Shown: piece by piece, positions 9,571-18,786 of the stretch
How positions within the stretch are numbered: the stretch's first letter is position 1
How the letters are laid out: each line of letters opens with the position of its first letter
Source: Flavobacteriales bacterium UBA1531
Lineage (GTDB): Bacteria > Bacteroidota > Bacteroidia > Flavobacteriales_D > Sanyastnellaceae
Assembly (NCBI GenBank): GCA_002323795.1
Contig: DCPZ01000008.1
Location: 10,961-74,960 of the forward strand
Direction of reading: 5' to 3'
Length of the DNA stretch: 64,000 bases
Program-made: the position numbers and the translations under genes
Notes under the pieces: model-generated
What the model saw: the letters and a program-made list of their open reading frames with translations, nothing else
Databases searched by the model: none
What the model was told of the DNA's origin: nothing

Positions 9571-10332
9571 ATGATTGAATTACACAACATTTCCAAGTCT
9601 TTCGGAGAGCACCATGTCCTGAAAGACATTTCAGCGTCTTTTGAGCGTGGCAAAGTCAACTTTGTCATCGGGCGAAGCGGCAGTGGAAAGAGCGTTCTTA
9701 CCAAATGCACCGTAGGTTTAATTGAGCCAGATCTTGGCCACGTCGAATATGATGGCCGCAATTTTACGCGCATGTCTTTGAAAGAGCGCAAGGCTGTTCG
9801 CCAGGAGATCGGAATGCTTTTTCAGGGTTCTGCGCTCTTCGATAGCATGTCGGTCGAAGAAAATGTTCGTTTTCCACTCAGGATGTTCAGCAAAATGAGC
9901 GAAAAGGAAATTGCATCTCGAGCTGCAGCTTGCCTTGAGCGTGTTGAGCTTTCGGATGCCGGCGCGCGCTTTCCTTCTGAATGCAGCGGAGGAATGCAGA
10001 AGCGGGTGGGCATTGCACGAGCAATTGCAATGAATCCAAAGTACTTGTTTTGCGATGAACCCAATTCGGGGCTGGATCCGCAAACAGCAATTGTCATTGA
10101 TCAGTTGATCAAGGAAATAACACTCGAATATCAGATGACTACGGTCGTGATTTCGCATGACATGAACAGTGTAATGGAAGCGAGTGATTCCATCCAATTC
10201 GTGCATGAGGGCTCCATCCTGTGGAACGGAGATCGAGATCAATTGCTCCAAGGTGGTGTTCAGGAACTTGAATCTTTTGTTTTCGCATCGGATTTGATGC
10301 GTCAGATTCGTCAAAATCAAACCAAGGGCTGA
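9571..10332 (+). CDS. mlaF: MlaF-family lipid ABC transporter ATP-binding protein
   Basis: Cytoplasmic ATPase that pairs with the MlaE permease. The 253-residue protein has Walker A GRSGSGKS at 34-41, a Q-loop in GMLFQGSALFDS, the ABC signature CSGGMQKR, Walker B YLFCDEPNSGLDP and the switch His in VISHDM. ATG 9571 is chosen because it gives the standard MIELHNISKSFG start; the frame is open further upstream only through the end of mlaE. The nitroreductase gene starts three bases after the stop, so mlaE, mlaF and that gene form one operon. Confidence 0.94.
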   Translation: MIELHNISKSFGEHHVLKDISASFERGKVNFVIGRSGSGKSVLTKCTVGLIEPDLGHVEYDGRNFTRMSLKERKAVRQEIGMLFQGSALFDSMSVEENVRFPLRMFSKMSEKEIASRAAACLERVELSDAGARFPSECSGGMQKRVGIARAIAMNPKYLFCDEPNSGLDPQTAIVIDQLIKEITLEYQMTTVVISHDMNSVMEASDSIQFVHEGSILWNGDRDQLLQGGVQELESFVFASDLMRQIRQNQTKG

Positions 10333-10335
10333 ACC

Positions 10336-11022
10336 ATGTCAGAAGAAGGCACAGTGCAGGTTTCTCTGGCCTTTGATCGCCGAAGCCCGGAGGAAATGGA
10401 CGCCATATCGCGGGAAATGTTGGAGCGCTACCAATCACGCCGCACGGTCCGGCACTTTTCGACAGACTCCGTTCCGATGGATGTCGTTGAGCGCTGCATT
10501 CTAGCTGCAGGCACAGCACCTTCAGGAGCCCACAAGCAACCTTGGTGTTTCTGTATCATCACCGCGCCGGATGTTAAAAAGCAGATCCGAGAAGCGGCAG
10601 AGAAAGAGGAATATGCGAATTACCACGGACGCATGTCGGACCGCTGGTTAAATGATTTGGAGCCTTTTGAAACGGACCATTTAAAGCCGCACTTGGAGGA
10701 GGCTCCGGTCTTAATTGCCGTATTCAGGCAGGCATGGGAGCCTGATGAAGTGGAAGGGAAAAAGCAAAACTATTATGTGCAAGAATCAGTTGGAATCGCC
10801 TGCGGCATGCTTATATCGGCTTTGCACGAATCGGGCATTGCAGCGTTGACGCATACACCCTCTCCAATGGGCTTTTTGTCCGAAATATTGAAAAGACCGG
10901 CTCATGAGAAGGCATTTTTGTTGATTCCGATTGGATATCCATCAAAAGGCTGTAAAGTGCCTGATATTGCTCGAAAATCGCTGGATGAAATAAGTGTAAA
11001 ATTTGGCTCAGAGACAAAGTAA
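10336..11022 (+). CDS. Nitroreductase-fold flavoprotein, iodotyrosine-deiodinase-like
   Basis: FMN-dependent reductase of 228 residues in the nitroreductase superfamily. It resembles the iodotyrosine deiodinase (IYD) branch more than classical nitroreductases. Shared features are SRRTVRHFS at 34-42, TAPSGAHKQPW at 60-70, RPAHEK and PIGYPSKGCKVPD. The three residues that in human IYD clamp the amino acid part of halotyrosine (Glu157, Tyr161, Lys182) align with Glu92, Tyr96 and Lys117, with spacing preserved. The likely activity is reductive dehalogenation of halogenated tyrosine, but this is inferred. It is the third gene of the mlaE-mlaF operon; the functional link is unclear. Confidence 0.82.
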   Translation: MSEEGTVQVSLAFDRRSPEEMDAISREMLERYQSRRTVRHFSTDSVPMDVVERCILAAGTAPSGAHKQPWCFCIITAPDVKKQIREAAEKEEYANYHGRMSDRWLNDLEPFETDHLKPHLEEAPVLIAVFRQAWEPDEVEGKKQNYYVQESVGIACGMLISALHESGIAALTHTPSPMGFLSEILKRPAHEKAFLLIPIGYPSKGCKVPDIARKSLDEISVKFGSETK

Positions 11023-11079
11023 TTGCATACGTTTGACATAAAAACTGAAATAAACCTCGGTCGTTACCTTTTACTTTGG

Positions 11080-11087
11080 TTACTTTG
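11080..11087 (+). promoter_or_regulatory. Likely acpP promoter region
   Basis: TTACTTTG, with a second copy at 11071-11078, lies in the 89-base gap before acpP. Each differs from TAnnTTTG at the second base. Unlike most genes here, acpP has a leader of about 20 bases containing a purine-rich GAGATAAG just before ATG, consistent with strong expression. Confidence 0.45.
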
Positions 11088-11111
11088 CGCCCCGATAAAC
11101 AGAGATAAGCT

Positions 11112-11348
11112 ATGTCTGATATTCAAGAAAAAGTAACGGCGATCATCGTCGATAAGTTGGGAGTTGATGCCGGAGAAGTAAACATCGAAGCAAGCTTCAC
11201 CAATGATTTGGGAGCAGATTCTTTGGACACGGTAGAACTCATCATGGAATTCGAAAAGGAGTTCAATATTGCCATTCCTGACGACCAAGCTGAAAAGATC
11301 AGCACAGTAGGCCAAGCGGTCGACTACATTACCGAGCACGCGAAATAA
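11112..11348 (+). CDS. acpP: Acyl carrier protein
   Basis: Carries growing acyl chains in fatty acid synthesis. The 78-residue acidic four-helix protein has the phosphopantetheine attachment motif DSLD with Ser37, in [16 protein letters not shown]. fabF begins ten bases after its stop, the usual order. The cluster acpP-fabF-rnc-IPExxxVDY-pyk is a conserved Bacteroidota arrangement linking lipid synthesis with housekeeping genes. A promoter-like region and a purine-rich site precede it. Confidence 0.97.
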   Translation: MSDIQEKVTAIIVDKLGVDAGEVNIEASFTNDLGADSLDTVELIMEFEKEFNIAIPDDQAEKISTVGQAVDYITEHAK

Positions 11349-11358
11349 GCCTAGCTCC

Positions 11359-12615
11359 ATGGAGCTGAAAAGGGTAGTTGTGACGGGTCTGGGAGCGATT
11401 ACGCCCCTAGGAAATGACGTGCGTACCTACTGGGAAGGGCTGGTCAATGGTGTGAGTGGGGCGGCCCCGATCACCAAATTCGATGCCGAGAACTTCAAGA
11501 CAAAATTTGCTTGCGAGGTCAAAGACTTTGACGTGGCGCAATTTTTGGAGCGAAAAGAGTCTCGGAGAATGGACTTATTCACCCAATACGCCGTAGTCTG
11601 CTCAGATGAAGCCATAAAAGACGCAGGCCTCGCTGAAGAAGATGCCGTAAATCCTGACAGGGCAGGTGTCATCTGGGGCTCAGGTATAGGAGGCTTTCAA
11701 ACGTTCATGACTGAGGCGTTGAACTTTCACAAAAGCGACGGAATCCCGCGGTTTAGTCCTTTTTTCATTCCGATGATGATTTCGGACATCGCCGCAGGTC
11801 ACATCAGCATGCGCCATGGCTACAGAGGCCCTAACTTCTGTACCGTCTCCGCCTGTGCTAGTGGAACGAACGCTATGATTGACGCATTCAACTACATCCG
11901 CCTTGGTAAAGCCGATGTGATGGTAACTGGCGGATCTGAAGCAGCAGTTACAGAGGGTGGCATCGGTGGATTCAATGCCTTAAAGGCATTGTCTACGAGG
12001 AATGATGATCCGACCACTGCATCAAGGCCATTCGATTCGACTCGAGATGGTTTTGTACTTGGTGAAGGCGGAGGGGCAATCATTTTGGAAGACTACGATC
12101 ATGCGATTGCTCGAGGCGCGACCATTTATTGCGAAATGGTGGGCGGCGGAATGAGCGCAGATGCGCACCACATTACAGCACCACATCCCGAGGGATTAGG
12201 CGCCCTGAATGTCATGAAATCTGCTTTGGACGATGCCTCCATGGATCCTTCTGAAGTAGACTATGTGAATGTGCACGGTACGTCAACGCCTCTTGGTGAT
12301 GTGGCAGAAACCAAAGCCATACAAGGTGTTTTTGGCGATCATGCCTACAATCTGAACATCTCTTCTACAAAATCGATGACAGGTCATTTGCTCGGTGCTG
12401 CTGGGGCAATCGAAGGCATTGCGTGCATTCTCGCGATCAAAAACGGGATCATTCCTCCGACCATCAATTTTGAGCACGCCGATGATCAGTTGGACCAAAA
12501 ACTGGATTACACATTCAATACGGCCAAGAAGAGAACGGTGCGCGCAGCGCTATCAAACACATTTGGATTTGGAGGTCATAATGCTTCTGTTCTTTTTCGC
12601 GAATTCACGGCTTAA
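11359..12615 (+). CDS. fabF: 3-oxoacyl-ACP synthase II (beta-ketoacyl-ACP synthase)
   Basis: Condenses malonyl-ACP with acyl-ACP to lengthen fatty acids. The 418-residue protein has the nucleophile Cys166 in TVSACASGTN and the two catalytic histidines in VNVHGTSTPLGD and STKSMTGHLLGAAG. The glycine-rich FGFGGHNAS near the C-terminus is complete. Spacing of ten bases after acpP and the lack of a promoter box indicate co-transcription. Identity and length are standard. Confidence 0.97.
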   Translation: MELKRVVVTGLGAITPLGNDVRTYWEGLVNGVSGAAPITKFDAENFKTKFACEVKDFDVAQFLERKESRRMDLFTQYAVVCSDEAIKDAGLAEEDAVNPDRAGVIWGSGIGGFQTFMTEALNFHKSDGIPRFSPFFIPMMISDIAAGHISMRHGYRGPNFCTVSACASGTNAMIDAFNYIRLGKADVMVTGGSEAAVTEGGIGGFNALKALSTRNDDPTTASRPFDSTRDGFVLGEGGGAIILEDYDHAIARGATIYCEMVGGGMSADAHHITAPHPEGLGALNVMKSALDDASMDPSEVDYVNVHGTSTPLGDVAETKAIQGVFGDHAYNLNISSTKSMTGHLLGAAGAIEGIACILAIKNGIIPPTINFEHADDQLDQKLDYTFNTAKKRTVRAALSNTFGFGGHNASVLFREFTA

Positions 12616-12627
12616 ACGTTAAGCGTT

Positions 12628-13347
12628 TTGGGGTTATTGAATTCCAGGCGTTTGCGAAGCTTGCATTTTCCGAGCCGCAAGCTCAGTGCCTTTGATGCAT
12701 TTGTAAAGGAAGAATTCGGGGTCATACCGTCGCAAAAAGCGTGGTATGAGGAGTCCATGACACATGCATCGTTATCTGCCGACTTAGAGCCTGGTCAAAT
12801 GTCCAATGAACGACTTGAGTTTCTAGGCGACGCGGTACTTGGAGCAATAATAGCTAAAGAAGTCTTCGATCACTTCCCACACGAGGATGAAGGGCCGCTC
12901 ACCCAGCGCAAGGCCGCGATGGTCAGTCGCAGGGCGCTCAATCAAATTGGAAAATCAATGAAGCTGGACAGTTTCATTGAAGCGAAATTGGGTCGGTCGG
13001 CCATTCCCCCAACTGTGATTGGCAATGCACTCGAAGCACTGCTTGGTGCGATTTTCATTGACAAAGGTTATCGTAAAACTGAGCTTGCCGTGCGTCGCAT
13101 GTTCGATCGACATGGAGCGGTGGAGGGATTTTCTGAGGATTTCAAAACGAAAGTGCAAGAATGGGCGCAGCGATCAGGCAAATTGGTCGAATACAATTTG
13201 CTCAGTGAGACCATGGTTGCAGGAAGAAAGGTTTACGAGATGGAGCTGCTGGTTGAAGGAGAAATTATGGGCACCGGAAGAGGTTCGTCAAAGAAAGGAG
13301 CAGAGCATGCTGCTGCTGAAGAGGCTAGCAGCAATATTTCGCTCTGA
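12628..13347 (+). CDS. rnc: Ribonuclease III
   Basis: Cleaves double-stranded RNA during rRNA and mRNA processing. The 239-residue protein has the signature NERLEFLGDAVL around residue 63 and the second acidic metal site in NALEALLGAIFIDKGY. A C-terminal double-stranded RNA-binding domain runs from about residue 168, ending in GRGSSKKGAEHAAAEEA. The start is probably TTG at 12628, 12 bases after fabF; another TTG nine bases later is also possible. It follows acpP-fabF as in related genomes. Confidence 0.94.
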   Translation: MGLLNSRRLRSLHFPSRKLSAFDAFVKEEFGVIPSQKAWYEESMTHASLSADLEPGQMSNERLEFLGDAVLGAIIAKEVFDHFPHEDEGPLTQRKAAMVSRRALNQIGKSMKLDSFIEAKLGRSAIPPTVIGNALEALLGAIFIDKGYRKTELAVRRMFDRHGAVEGFSEDFKTKVQEWAQRSGKLVEYNLLSETMVAGRKVYEMELLVEGEIMGTGRGSSKKGAEHAAAEEASSNISL

Positions 13348-13396
13348 TGGTGTATGTTAGTGGCTTCATGATACGGCAGAAACGGAATGCTCACGG

Positions 13397-13404
13397 TATA
13401 TTTG
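13397..13404 (+). promoter_or_regulatory. -7 box before IPExxxVDY gene, leaderless geometry
   Basis: TATATTTG, a perfect TAnnTTTG match, ends exactly four bases before ATG 13409. It suggests a promoter inside the acpP-pyk cluster that produces a leaderless message. Confidence 0.55.
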
Positions 13405-13408
13405 TCTG

Positions 13409-13852
13409 ATGCAGTGGCTCGATGACGACTTTGCAGATTCTTGCGATTTTGAATTGATCGGTCTGAGCAGTCATCTCACACCGCAGCGCTTGTGCTGGGA
13501 GTTGAATCGCTCAATGGGCTGGAACTTAGCATTTAGCCACATGCTTGATATTGCTCAGAAAAAAGGCAAATCAAGCCATGTCGTGTATCGGTTCAATGAA
13601 ACGGATGACGAGGACCAGTGCGCATATCATGTGGTCGAAAATAAGGTGTCGGCAGGCGTCATTGCTCGATTCCAAGGAGCATCTGCACTGGATTATCTCA
13701 TTCACTTGGGTGAAGGATGCGAGCAAGCTGCGGCAGTGATTCCAGCATTGAGAAAGGTGAATGGTATAATCTATGCTCAACCCCTTGACCCATTGCACTC
13801 CGGAGCTATTGAGCATCTGGCTTTGATTGATTTAATTCCTGCGGACGATTAG
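13409..13852 (+). CDS. IPExxxVDY family protein, divergent motif
   Basis: A 147-residue cytoplasmic protein of unknown function, recognised by position between rnc and pyk and by its N-terminal pattern LDDDFADSCDFELIGLSS. The C-terminal family motif is present only in altered form, IPALRKVNG instead of IPExxxVDY. The family is restricted largely to Bacteroidota and its role is unknown. The start is fixed by a -7 box four bases upstream. pyk follows 20 bases after the stop. The assignment rests on synteny plus partial motif, so it is probable rather than certain. Confidence 0.75.
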   Translation: MQWLDDDFADSCDFELIGLSSHLTPQRLCWELNRSMGWNLAFSHMLDIAQKKGKSSHVVYRFNETDDEDQCAYHVVENKVSAGVIARFQGASALDYLIHLGEGCEQAAAVIPALRKVNGIIYAQPLDPLHSGAIEHLALIDLIPADD

Positions 13853-13872
13853 GAAAGACAGAAGAGAAATAA

Positions 13873-15291
13873 ATGAAACGAACGAAAATAGTTGCGACGA
13901 TGGGCCCTGCTTCTTCTTCAGAGGAAAGCCTGAAGGCATTGATTCTTGCGGGAATGAATGTGGCGCGTTTGAACTTTTCCCATGGCGAATATGCCGAGCA
14001 TGAACAGACCATTGCAAACATCCGGAAGGTAGATGAGGAGCTGGGGTCGCATACAGCGTTATTGGCGGATTTGCAGGGGCCGAAATTGCGCGTAGGAGAC
14101 ATTGAAAGGGGAGAAATGATGTTGGAAAACGGATCTGCTTTGATCATCAGAACGGGCGATGAGGTTGGCAGAGATGGGATTGTTTTCACGACGTATCAGG
14201 AGTTTGCCCGCGATGTCACTCCGGGAGAGCCCGTTCTCATGGACGACGGCAAGTTGGAATTAAAAGTTCTTGAAACTGACGGCAAGCATGAAGTGAAATG
14301 TGAGGTTGTTCATGGAGGAAAACTCAAGCCGCGCAAAGGGATTAACTTGCCTTCAACGGCGATTTCCCTCCCTTGCATTACTGAAAAGGATGAGGCTGAT
14401 TTGGCATTTGCTTTAGAGCATGATGTGGATTGGATTGGGCTCTCTTTTGTCCGCAATGCGCAGGACATTACCGATTTGCGCAATCGGATTAATGGGGCGG
14501 GCAAACATGCCCGCATCGTTGCCAAAATAGAGAAACCTGAGGCGCTTGAAGACCTTGACCGTATTTTGAATTTGACCGATGCAGTCATGGTTGCGCGCGG
14601 CGATTTGGGAGTTGAAATTCCGAAGCAGGAGGTCCCTTTGGTTCAAAAAGACATCATCAAACGATGCATGTTGCTAGGGCGACCAGTCATTGTTGCGACG
14701 CAGATGATGGAATCCATGATTGAACATTCTGTGCCTACACGGGCCGAGGTGAATGACGTAGCGAACGCCGTTTTGGATGGAGCTGATGCGGTTATGTTAA
14801 GCGCTGAAACGTCAGTTGGAGCTTTTCCAGTCGAAGCGGTAAGGGCAATGACCGACATCATTCACTCCATGGAGGGTCACGATGCAATGTTTAACCACGA
14901 ACGCCCACCATTGAGTCCGGACGATGATAGGTTCATAAGCGACAGCATGTGTTACAACGCCTGCCGACTGGCAAAGCGAGTAAGCGCTAAGGCCATCGTA
15001 ACCATGACTTTCAGCGGGTATACTGCGACGCAAGTCTCTAGTCAGCGTCCTAAGGCGCACGTCTATATGTTCACAGCGAATAAAAAAGTGCTCGGCCAGA
15101 TGTCACTGGTCTGGGGAGTTACAGCTTTTCCCTACCTGAAAATGGTAAGTACCGATCACACCATCGCGGACATCAAGTTTGAGTTGACAAAAATGGGAGT
15201 TGTTGAAAAAGGGGATTTTGTCATTCACCTTGCGAGCATGCCCATTGCCGATGCAGGGATGACCAACATGGTTAAGCTCAGCCAAGTATAG
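13873..15291 (+). CDS. pyk: Pyruvate kinase
   Basis: Last step of glycolysis, phosphoenolpyruvate plus ADP to pyruvate plus ATP. The 472-residue protein starts KRTKIVATMGPASSS. It has the substrate-binding NFSHGEYAEH near residue 35, the catalytic Lys in IVAKIEKPEAL, the metal-binding MVARGDLGVEIP and the VATQMMESMIEHSVPTRAE block. The C-terminal regulatory domain (about 345-472) is complete. A purine-rich AGGAAAG stretch lies about 15 bases before the ATG and no -7 box is seen, so it probably shares the upstream transcript. Confidence 0.96.
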   Translation: MKRTKIVATMGPASSSEESLKALILAGMNVARLNFSHGEYAEHEQTIANIRKVDEELGSHTALLADLQGPKLRVGDIERGEMMLENGSALIIRTGDEVGRDGIVFTTYQEFARDVTPGEPVLMDDGKLELKVLETDGKHEVKCEVVHGGKLKPRKGINLPSTAISLPCITEKDEADLAFALEHDVDWIGLSFVRNAQDITDLRNRINGAGKHARIVAKIEKPEALEDLDRILNLTDAVMVARGDLGVEIPKQEVPLVQKDIIKRCMLLGRPVIVATQMMESMIEHSVPTRAEVNDVANAVLDGADAVMLSAETSVGAFPVEAVRAMTDIIHSMEGHDAMFNHERPPLSPDDDRFISDSMCYNACRLAKRVSAKAIVTMTFSGYTATQVSSQRPKAHVYMFTANKKVLGQMSLVWGVTAFPYLKMVSTDHTIADIKFELTKMGVVEKGDFVIHLASMPIADAGMTNMVKLSQV

Positions 15292-15334
15292 AAAAATCAG
15301 TGGTTTAGTTATCGCATCCTCTTTGAGTTGGTGT

Positions 15335-15342
15335 TATCTTCG
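15335..15342 (+). promoter_or_regulatory. Possible -7 box of ileS promoter
   Basis: TATCTTCG, the TAnnTTCG variant, lies 23 bases before ATG 15366 in the 74-base gap after pyk. Confidence 0.4.
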
Positions 15343-15365
15343 CGGCTGCGCATACGCGCAAAGTA

Positions 15366-18300
15366 ATGGCCACCAGAATGAGTAATTCTAACGTAAAAGC
15401 TTCCTTTCCCGAACGAGGTTCGTTGAACCTACCCGATGTCGCAAACGAAATCTTGCAACGCTGGGAACGTGATAATACTTTCCAACGCAGCATCGACACG
15501 CGACCGGAGGATCGTCCTTACGTGTTTTTTGAAGGGCCGCCATCTGCCAATGGTAAACCTGGAATCCACCACGTGATGGCGAGGGCGATCAAGGATATTT
15601 TCTGCCGTTTTCACACCCTCAAAGGCTATCGTGTTGAGCGCAAAGCTGGCTGGGACACTCACGGATTGCCCGTAGAATTGGGCGTCGAGAAAGAACTTGG
15701 GATCACCAAAGAGGACATTGGTGTTAAACTCACCATTGAAGAGTACAACGACGCTTGCCGAAAGGCGGTAATGCGATACACGGATATTTGGAACGACCTC
15801 ACCCACAAAATGGGTTATTGGGTCGACACCGAGGAGCCTTATGTCACGTATGAGAACAAATACATTGAAAGCGTCTGGTGGTTGCTCAAGCAATTGGACA
15901 ACAAAGACTTGCTCTACAAAGGATATACGATTCAGCCTTACAGCCCAGCAGCTGGAACAGGTCTCAGTTCGCATGAGCTGAATCAACCAGGCGCTTACCG
16001 CGACGTAAAGGACACTACGATTGTGGCACAATTCAGAACATTGTCTGATTGTGCAGGGCGAATTTTGGAGCATGCAGGTTCACAAAAGGCTGCAGAATTG
16101 GCTCACCTTCCGGTCGATTTCTTGGCGTGGACGACAACGCCTTGGACGCTTCCGTCCAATACGGCATTGACTGTTGGTCCTGATATTGATTATTCCTTGG
16201 TCTTAACGACAAATCGATACACTGATGAACAAGGCTTAGTGATTTTGGCTTCGGATTTGGTGGGGAAACATTTCGAAGGGAAAAAAGCGCCGAAGCACGA
16301 AATCATTGCCCAGATTAAAGGAACGGATTTGTGCGGTGCGCGCTACGAACAACTCTTGGATTGGGCAGAACCGATGGAAAGCGTGGAGCAAGCTTATCGC
16401 GTTATACCCGGTGATTTTGTCACGACAGAGGATGGCACAGGGATCGTGCACACAGCGCCAACTTTTGGAGCAGACGACGCCCGTGTAGCATTGGCCGCAG
16501 GTGTCCCGCCGATGCTGATAGATGATGGTACGGGGCATGGTGTACCTCTTGTGGACATGCAGGGTCGTTTTCGAGCGGGCGTTGGACCTTTTGCTGGCCG
16601 TTTTGTGAAACAAGAGTATTACGACGATGCTGATGAAGCTCCTGAGCGGTCTGTCGATGTTGAAATTGCCATCTTGTTGAAGGAACGGGGGCAGGCTTTT
16701 TTGGTGGAGAAATACGAGCACAATTACCCGCATTGCTGGCGCACCGATAAGCCAGTCTTATATTACCCATTGGACAGCTGGTTCGTTCGCGCCACTGCAG
16801 CGAAAGAGCGGATGCAGGAATTGAACAATACCATTCGCTGGAAACCGGCAAGTACCGGTAGTGGAAGGTTTGGGAAATGGTTGGAGAACCTCAACGATTG
16901 GAACCTCAGTCGGTCTCGGTTTTGGGGCATTCCAATTCCAATCTGGTCCACGGAGGATGGTTCGGAACGCATTTGCATTGGATCGGTTGAAGAACTAAAG
17001 CAGGCGTGTGAGGATTCTGTCAAAGCCGGGTTTATGTCCGCTAATCCTCTTGGGGAATTCGCTCCTGGCGACATGACCAAAGAAAATTACCAAGCGTTTG
17101 ATCTTCATAAGCACTCAGTGGATTCAATTGTGCTGGTTTCGTCATCAGGAAGCCCCATGCACCGCGAGGCTGACTTGATTGATGTTTGGTTTGATAGCGG
17201 ATCCATGCCTTATGCACAATGGCACTATCCATTTGAGAATAAGGACCGCATCGACGGAGCAAAGTCTTTTCCGGCAGATTTTATTGCTGAGGGTGTGGAT
17301 CAGACGCGAGGGTGGTTTTACACCCTGCATGCCATTGGCACCATGGTTTTCGACTCTGTGGCCTACAAAAATGTGGTGAGTAACGGACTCGTTTTGGACA
17401 AGCAGGGATTGAAGATGTCGAAGCGATTGGGCAATGGCGTTGATCCATTCGAAACACTTGAAGCATTCGGTCCTGATGCGACACGCTGGTATATGATCAG
17501 CAATGCCCAACCTTGGGATAATTTGAAATTTGATGCAGACGGCATTGTGGAAGTGCAGCGCAAGTTTTTTGGCACACTGCACAACACTTATAATTTCCTG
17601 GCCCTGTACGCAAAAATTGACGGTTACACCGGCAGCGAGATCGAGATTCCAGTCCATGATCGGCCGGAAATCGATCGCTGGATTCTGTCGCGTTTGCACT
17701 CCTTGATTCAGGAGGTTGATGCGGCTTATGGTGAGCTTGAACCTACCAAAGCTGCAAGAGCCATTCAAGAGTTTACCATTGATGAGCTGTCCAATTGGCA
17801 TGTTCGGTTGTCGCGCAGGCGATTCTGGAAAGGCGAGATGAGTGCTGATAAATTGAGTGCATACCAAACATTGCACGAATGCCTCAAATCGTTGGCCATT
17901 ATTGCATCCCCAATCGCTCCCTTTTATTGCGACCGACTGCATCAAGACATCAATCCGGGTGCTGAATCGGTCCACCTCATGGCATTTCCAGAAGTCGACT
18001 CAGATTGCATTGACAATGAATTGGAGGAACGGATGAAACTGGCTCAGCAGATAAGTTCTCAGGCATTGTCATTGCGGAAGCGCGAAAAGATCCGAGTCCG
18101 TCAGCCGCTTCGCCGAATCCTTGTTCCGGTGCTGGATGAAACCACTGAGCGACGAATCCGTGCTGTTGAAGGATTGATTTGCGGAGAGATCAATGTCAAG
18201 CAGGTTGAGCTGTTGAAGGATGAAACGGATTCCGATGTTTCAATTGTAAAGCGAGTCAAACCAGACTTCAAAGCATTGGGGCCTCGCTTTGGCAAGCGCA

Positions 18301-18776
18301 TGAAATCCATTGCAGCGGCTGTAAATGCGATGAGTGCAGAAGACATTGTGGCGTTGGAGCGCGATGGTCAATTTGAGGTTCTTCCAACAGATGATCAGGG
18401 TCCGGCCGTAATTTCCACTTCAGACGTAGAAATCATGACGGACGACATACCCGGTTGGTTGGTCTCGAGTGCGGCTGGAGTCACAGTGGCGCTTGATATT
18501 ACATTGGATGAAGCATTGCGCTCAGAAGGTGTTGCGCGGGAGCTAATCAATCGAGTGCAAGGCGTTCGGAAAGACTGTGGACTGGAGGTCACCGATCGGA
18601 TTCAATTGACCTTGGATGTCGCTGATGAAATTCGTTCAGCAATCGAAGTGAATTTAGATTATATTCGGGTCGAGACTCTTGCAGATGAAGTGAGATGGGA
18701 GAAATCCGCCGCAGCAACTGAAGTGGATCTGGGCGAGGGAATAACCTTGCACATTGGAGTTGATAAATTGAATTGA
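15366..18776 (+). CDS. ileS: Isoleucine--tRNA ligase
   Basis: Charges tRNA-Ile. The 1136-residue class I synthetase has the HIGH-type motif GIHHVMARA near residue 67 and KMSKRLGNG near residue 683. The editing domain includes WTTTPWTLPSNTAL, and an anticodon-binding region and a long C-terminal extension follow. The length is well above the roughly 940 residues of the E. coli enzyme and matches the longer form usual in Bacteroidota. ATG 15378 is an alternative start four codons in. The DksA-like gene follows after ten bases, likely in the same operon with lspA. Confidence 0.96.
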   Translation: MATRMSNSNVKASFPERGSLNLPDVANEILQRWERDNTFQRSIDTRPEDRPYVFFEGPPSANGKPGIHHVMARAIKDIFCRFHTLKGYRVERKAGWDTHGLPVELGVEKELGITKEDIGVKLTIEEYNDACRKAVMRYTDIWNDLTHKMGYWVDTEEPYVTYENKYIESVWWLLKQLDNKDLLYKGYTIQPYSPAAGTGLSSHELNQPGAYRDVKDTTIVAQFRTLSDCAGRILEHAGSQKAAELAHLPVDFLAWTTTPWTLPSNTALTVGPDIDYSLVLTTNRYTDEQGLVILASDLVGKHFEGKKAPKHEIIAQIKGTDLCGARYEQLLDWAEPMESVEQAYRVIPGDFVTTEDGTGIVHTAPTFGADDARVALAAGVPPMLIDDGTGHGVPLVDMQGRFRAGVGPFAGRFVKQEYYDDADEAPERSVDVEIAILLKERGQAFLVEKYEHNYPHCWRTDKPVLYYPLDSWFVRATAAKERMQELNNTIRWKPASTGSGRFGKWLENLNDWNLSRSRFWGIPIPIWSTEDGSERICIGSVEELKQACEDSVKAGFMSANPLGEFAPGDMTKENYQAFDLHKHSVDSIVLVSSSGSPMHREADLIDVWFDSGSMPYAQWHYPFENKDRIDGAKSFPADFIAEGVDQTRGWFYTLHAIGTMVFDSVAYKNVVSNGLVLDKQGLKMSKRLGNGVDPFETLEAFGPDATRWYMISNAQPWDNLKFDADGIVEVQRKFFGTLHNTYNFLALYAKIDGYTGSEIEIPVHDRPEIDRWILSRLHSLIQEVDAAYGELEPTKAARAIQEFTIDELSNWHVRLSRRRFWKGEMSADKLSAYQTLHECLKSLAIIASPIAPFYCDRLHQDINPGAESVHLMAFPEVDSDCIDNELEERMKLAQQISSQALSLRKREKIRVRQPLRRILVPVLDETTERRIRAVEGLICGEINVKQVELLKDETDSDVSIVKRVKPDFKALGPRFGKRMKSIAAAVNAMSAEDIVALERDGQFEVLPTDDQGPAVISTSDVEIMTDDIPGWLVSSAAGVTVALDITLDEALRSEGVARELINRVQGVRKDCGLEVTDRIQLTLDVADEIRSAIEVNLDYIRVETLADEVRWEKSAAATEVDLGEGITLHIGVDKLN

Positions 18777-18786
18777 ACATTGAGCA

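Noticed and set aside
17145..17975. Open frame of 276 codons antisense to ileS
   Set aside because: It lies wholly inside a strongly conserved part of ileS and has no recognisable motif or promoter; it is an antisense shadow.
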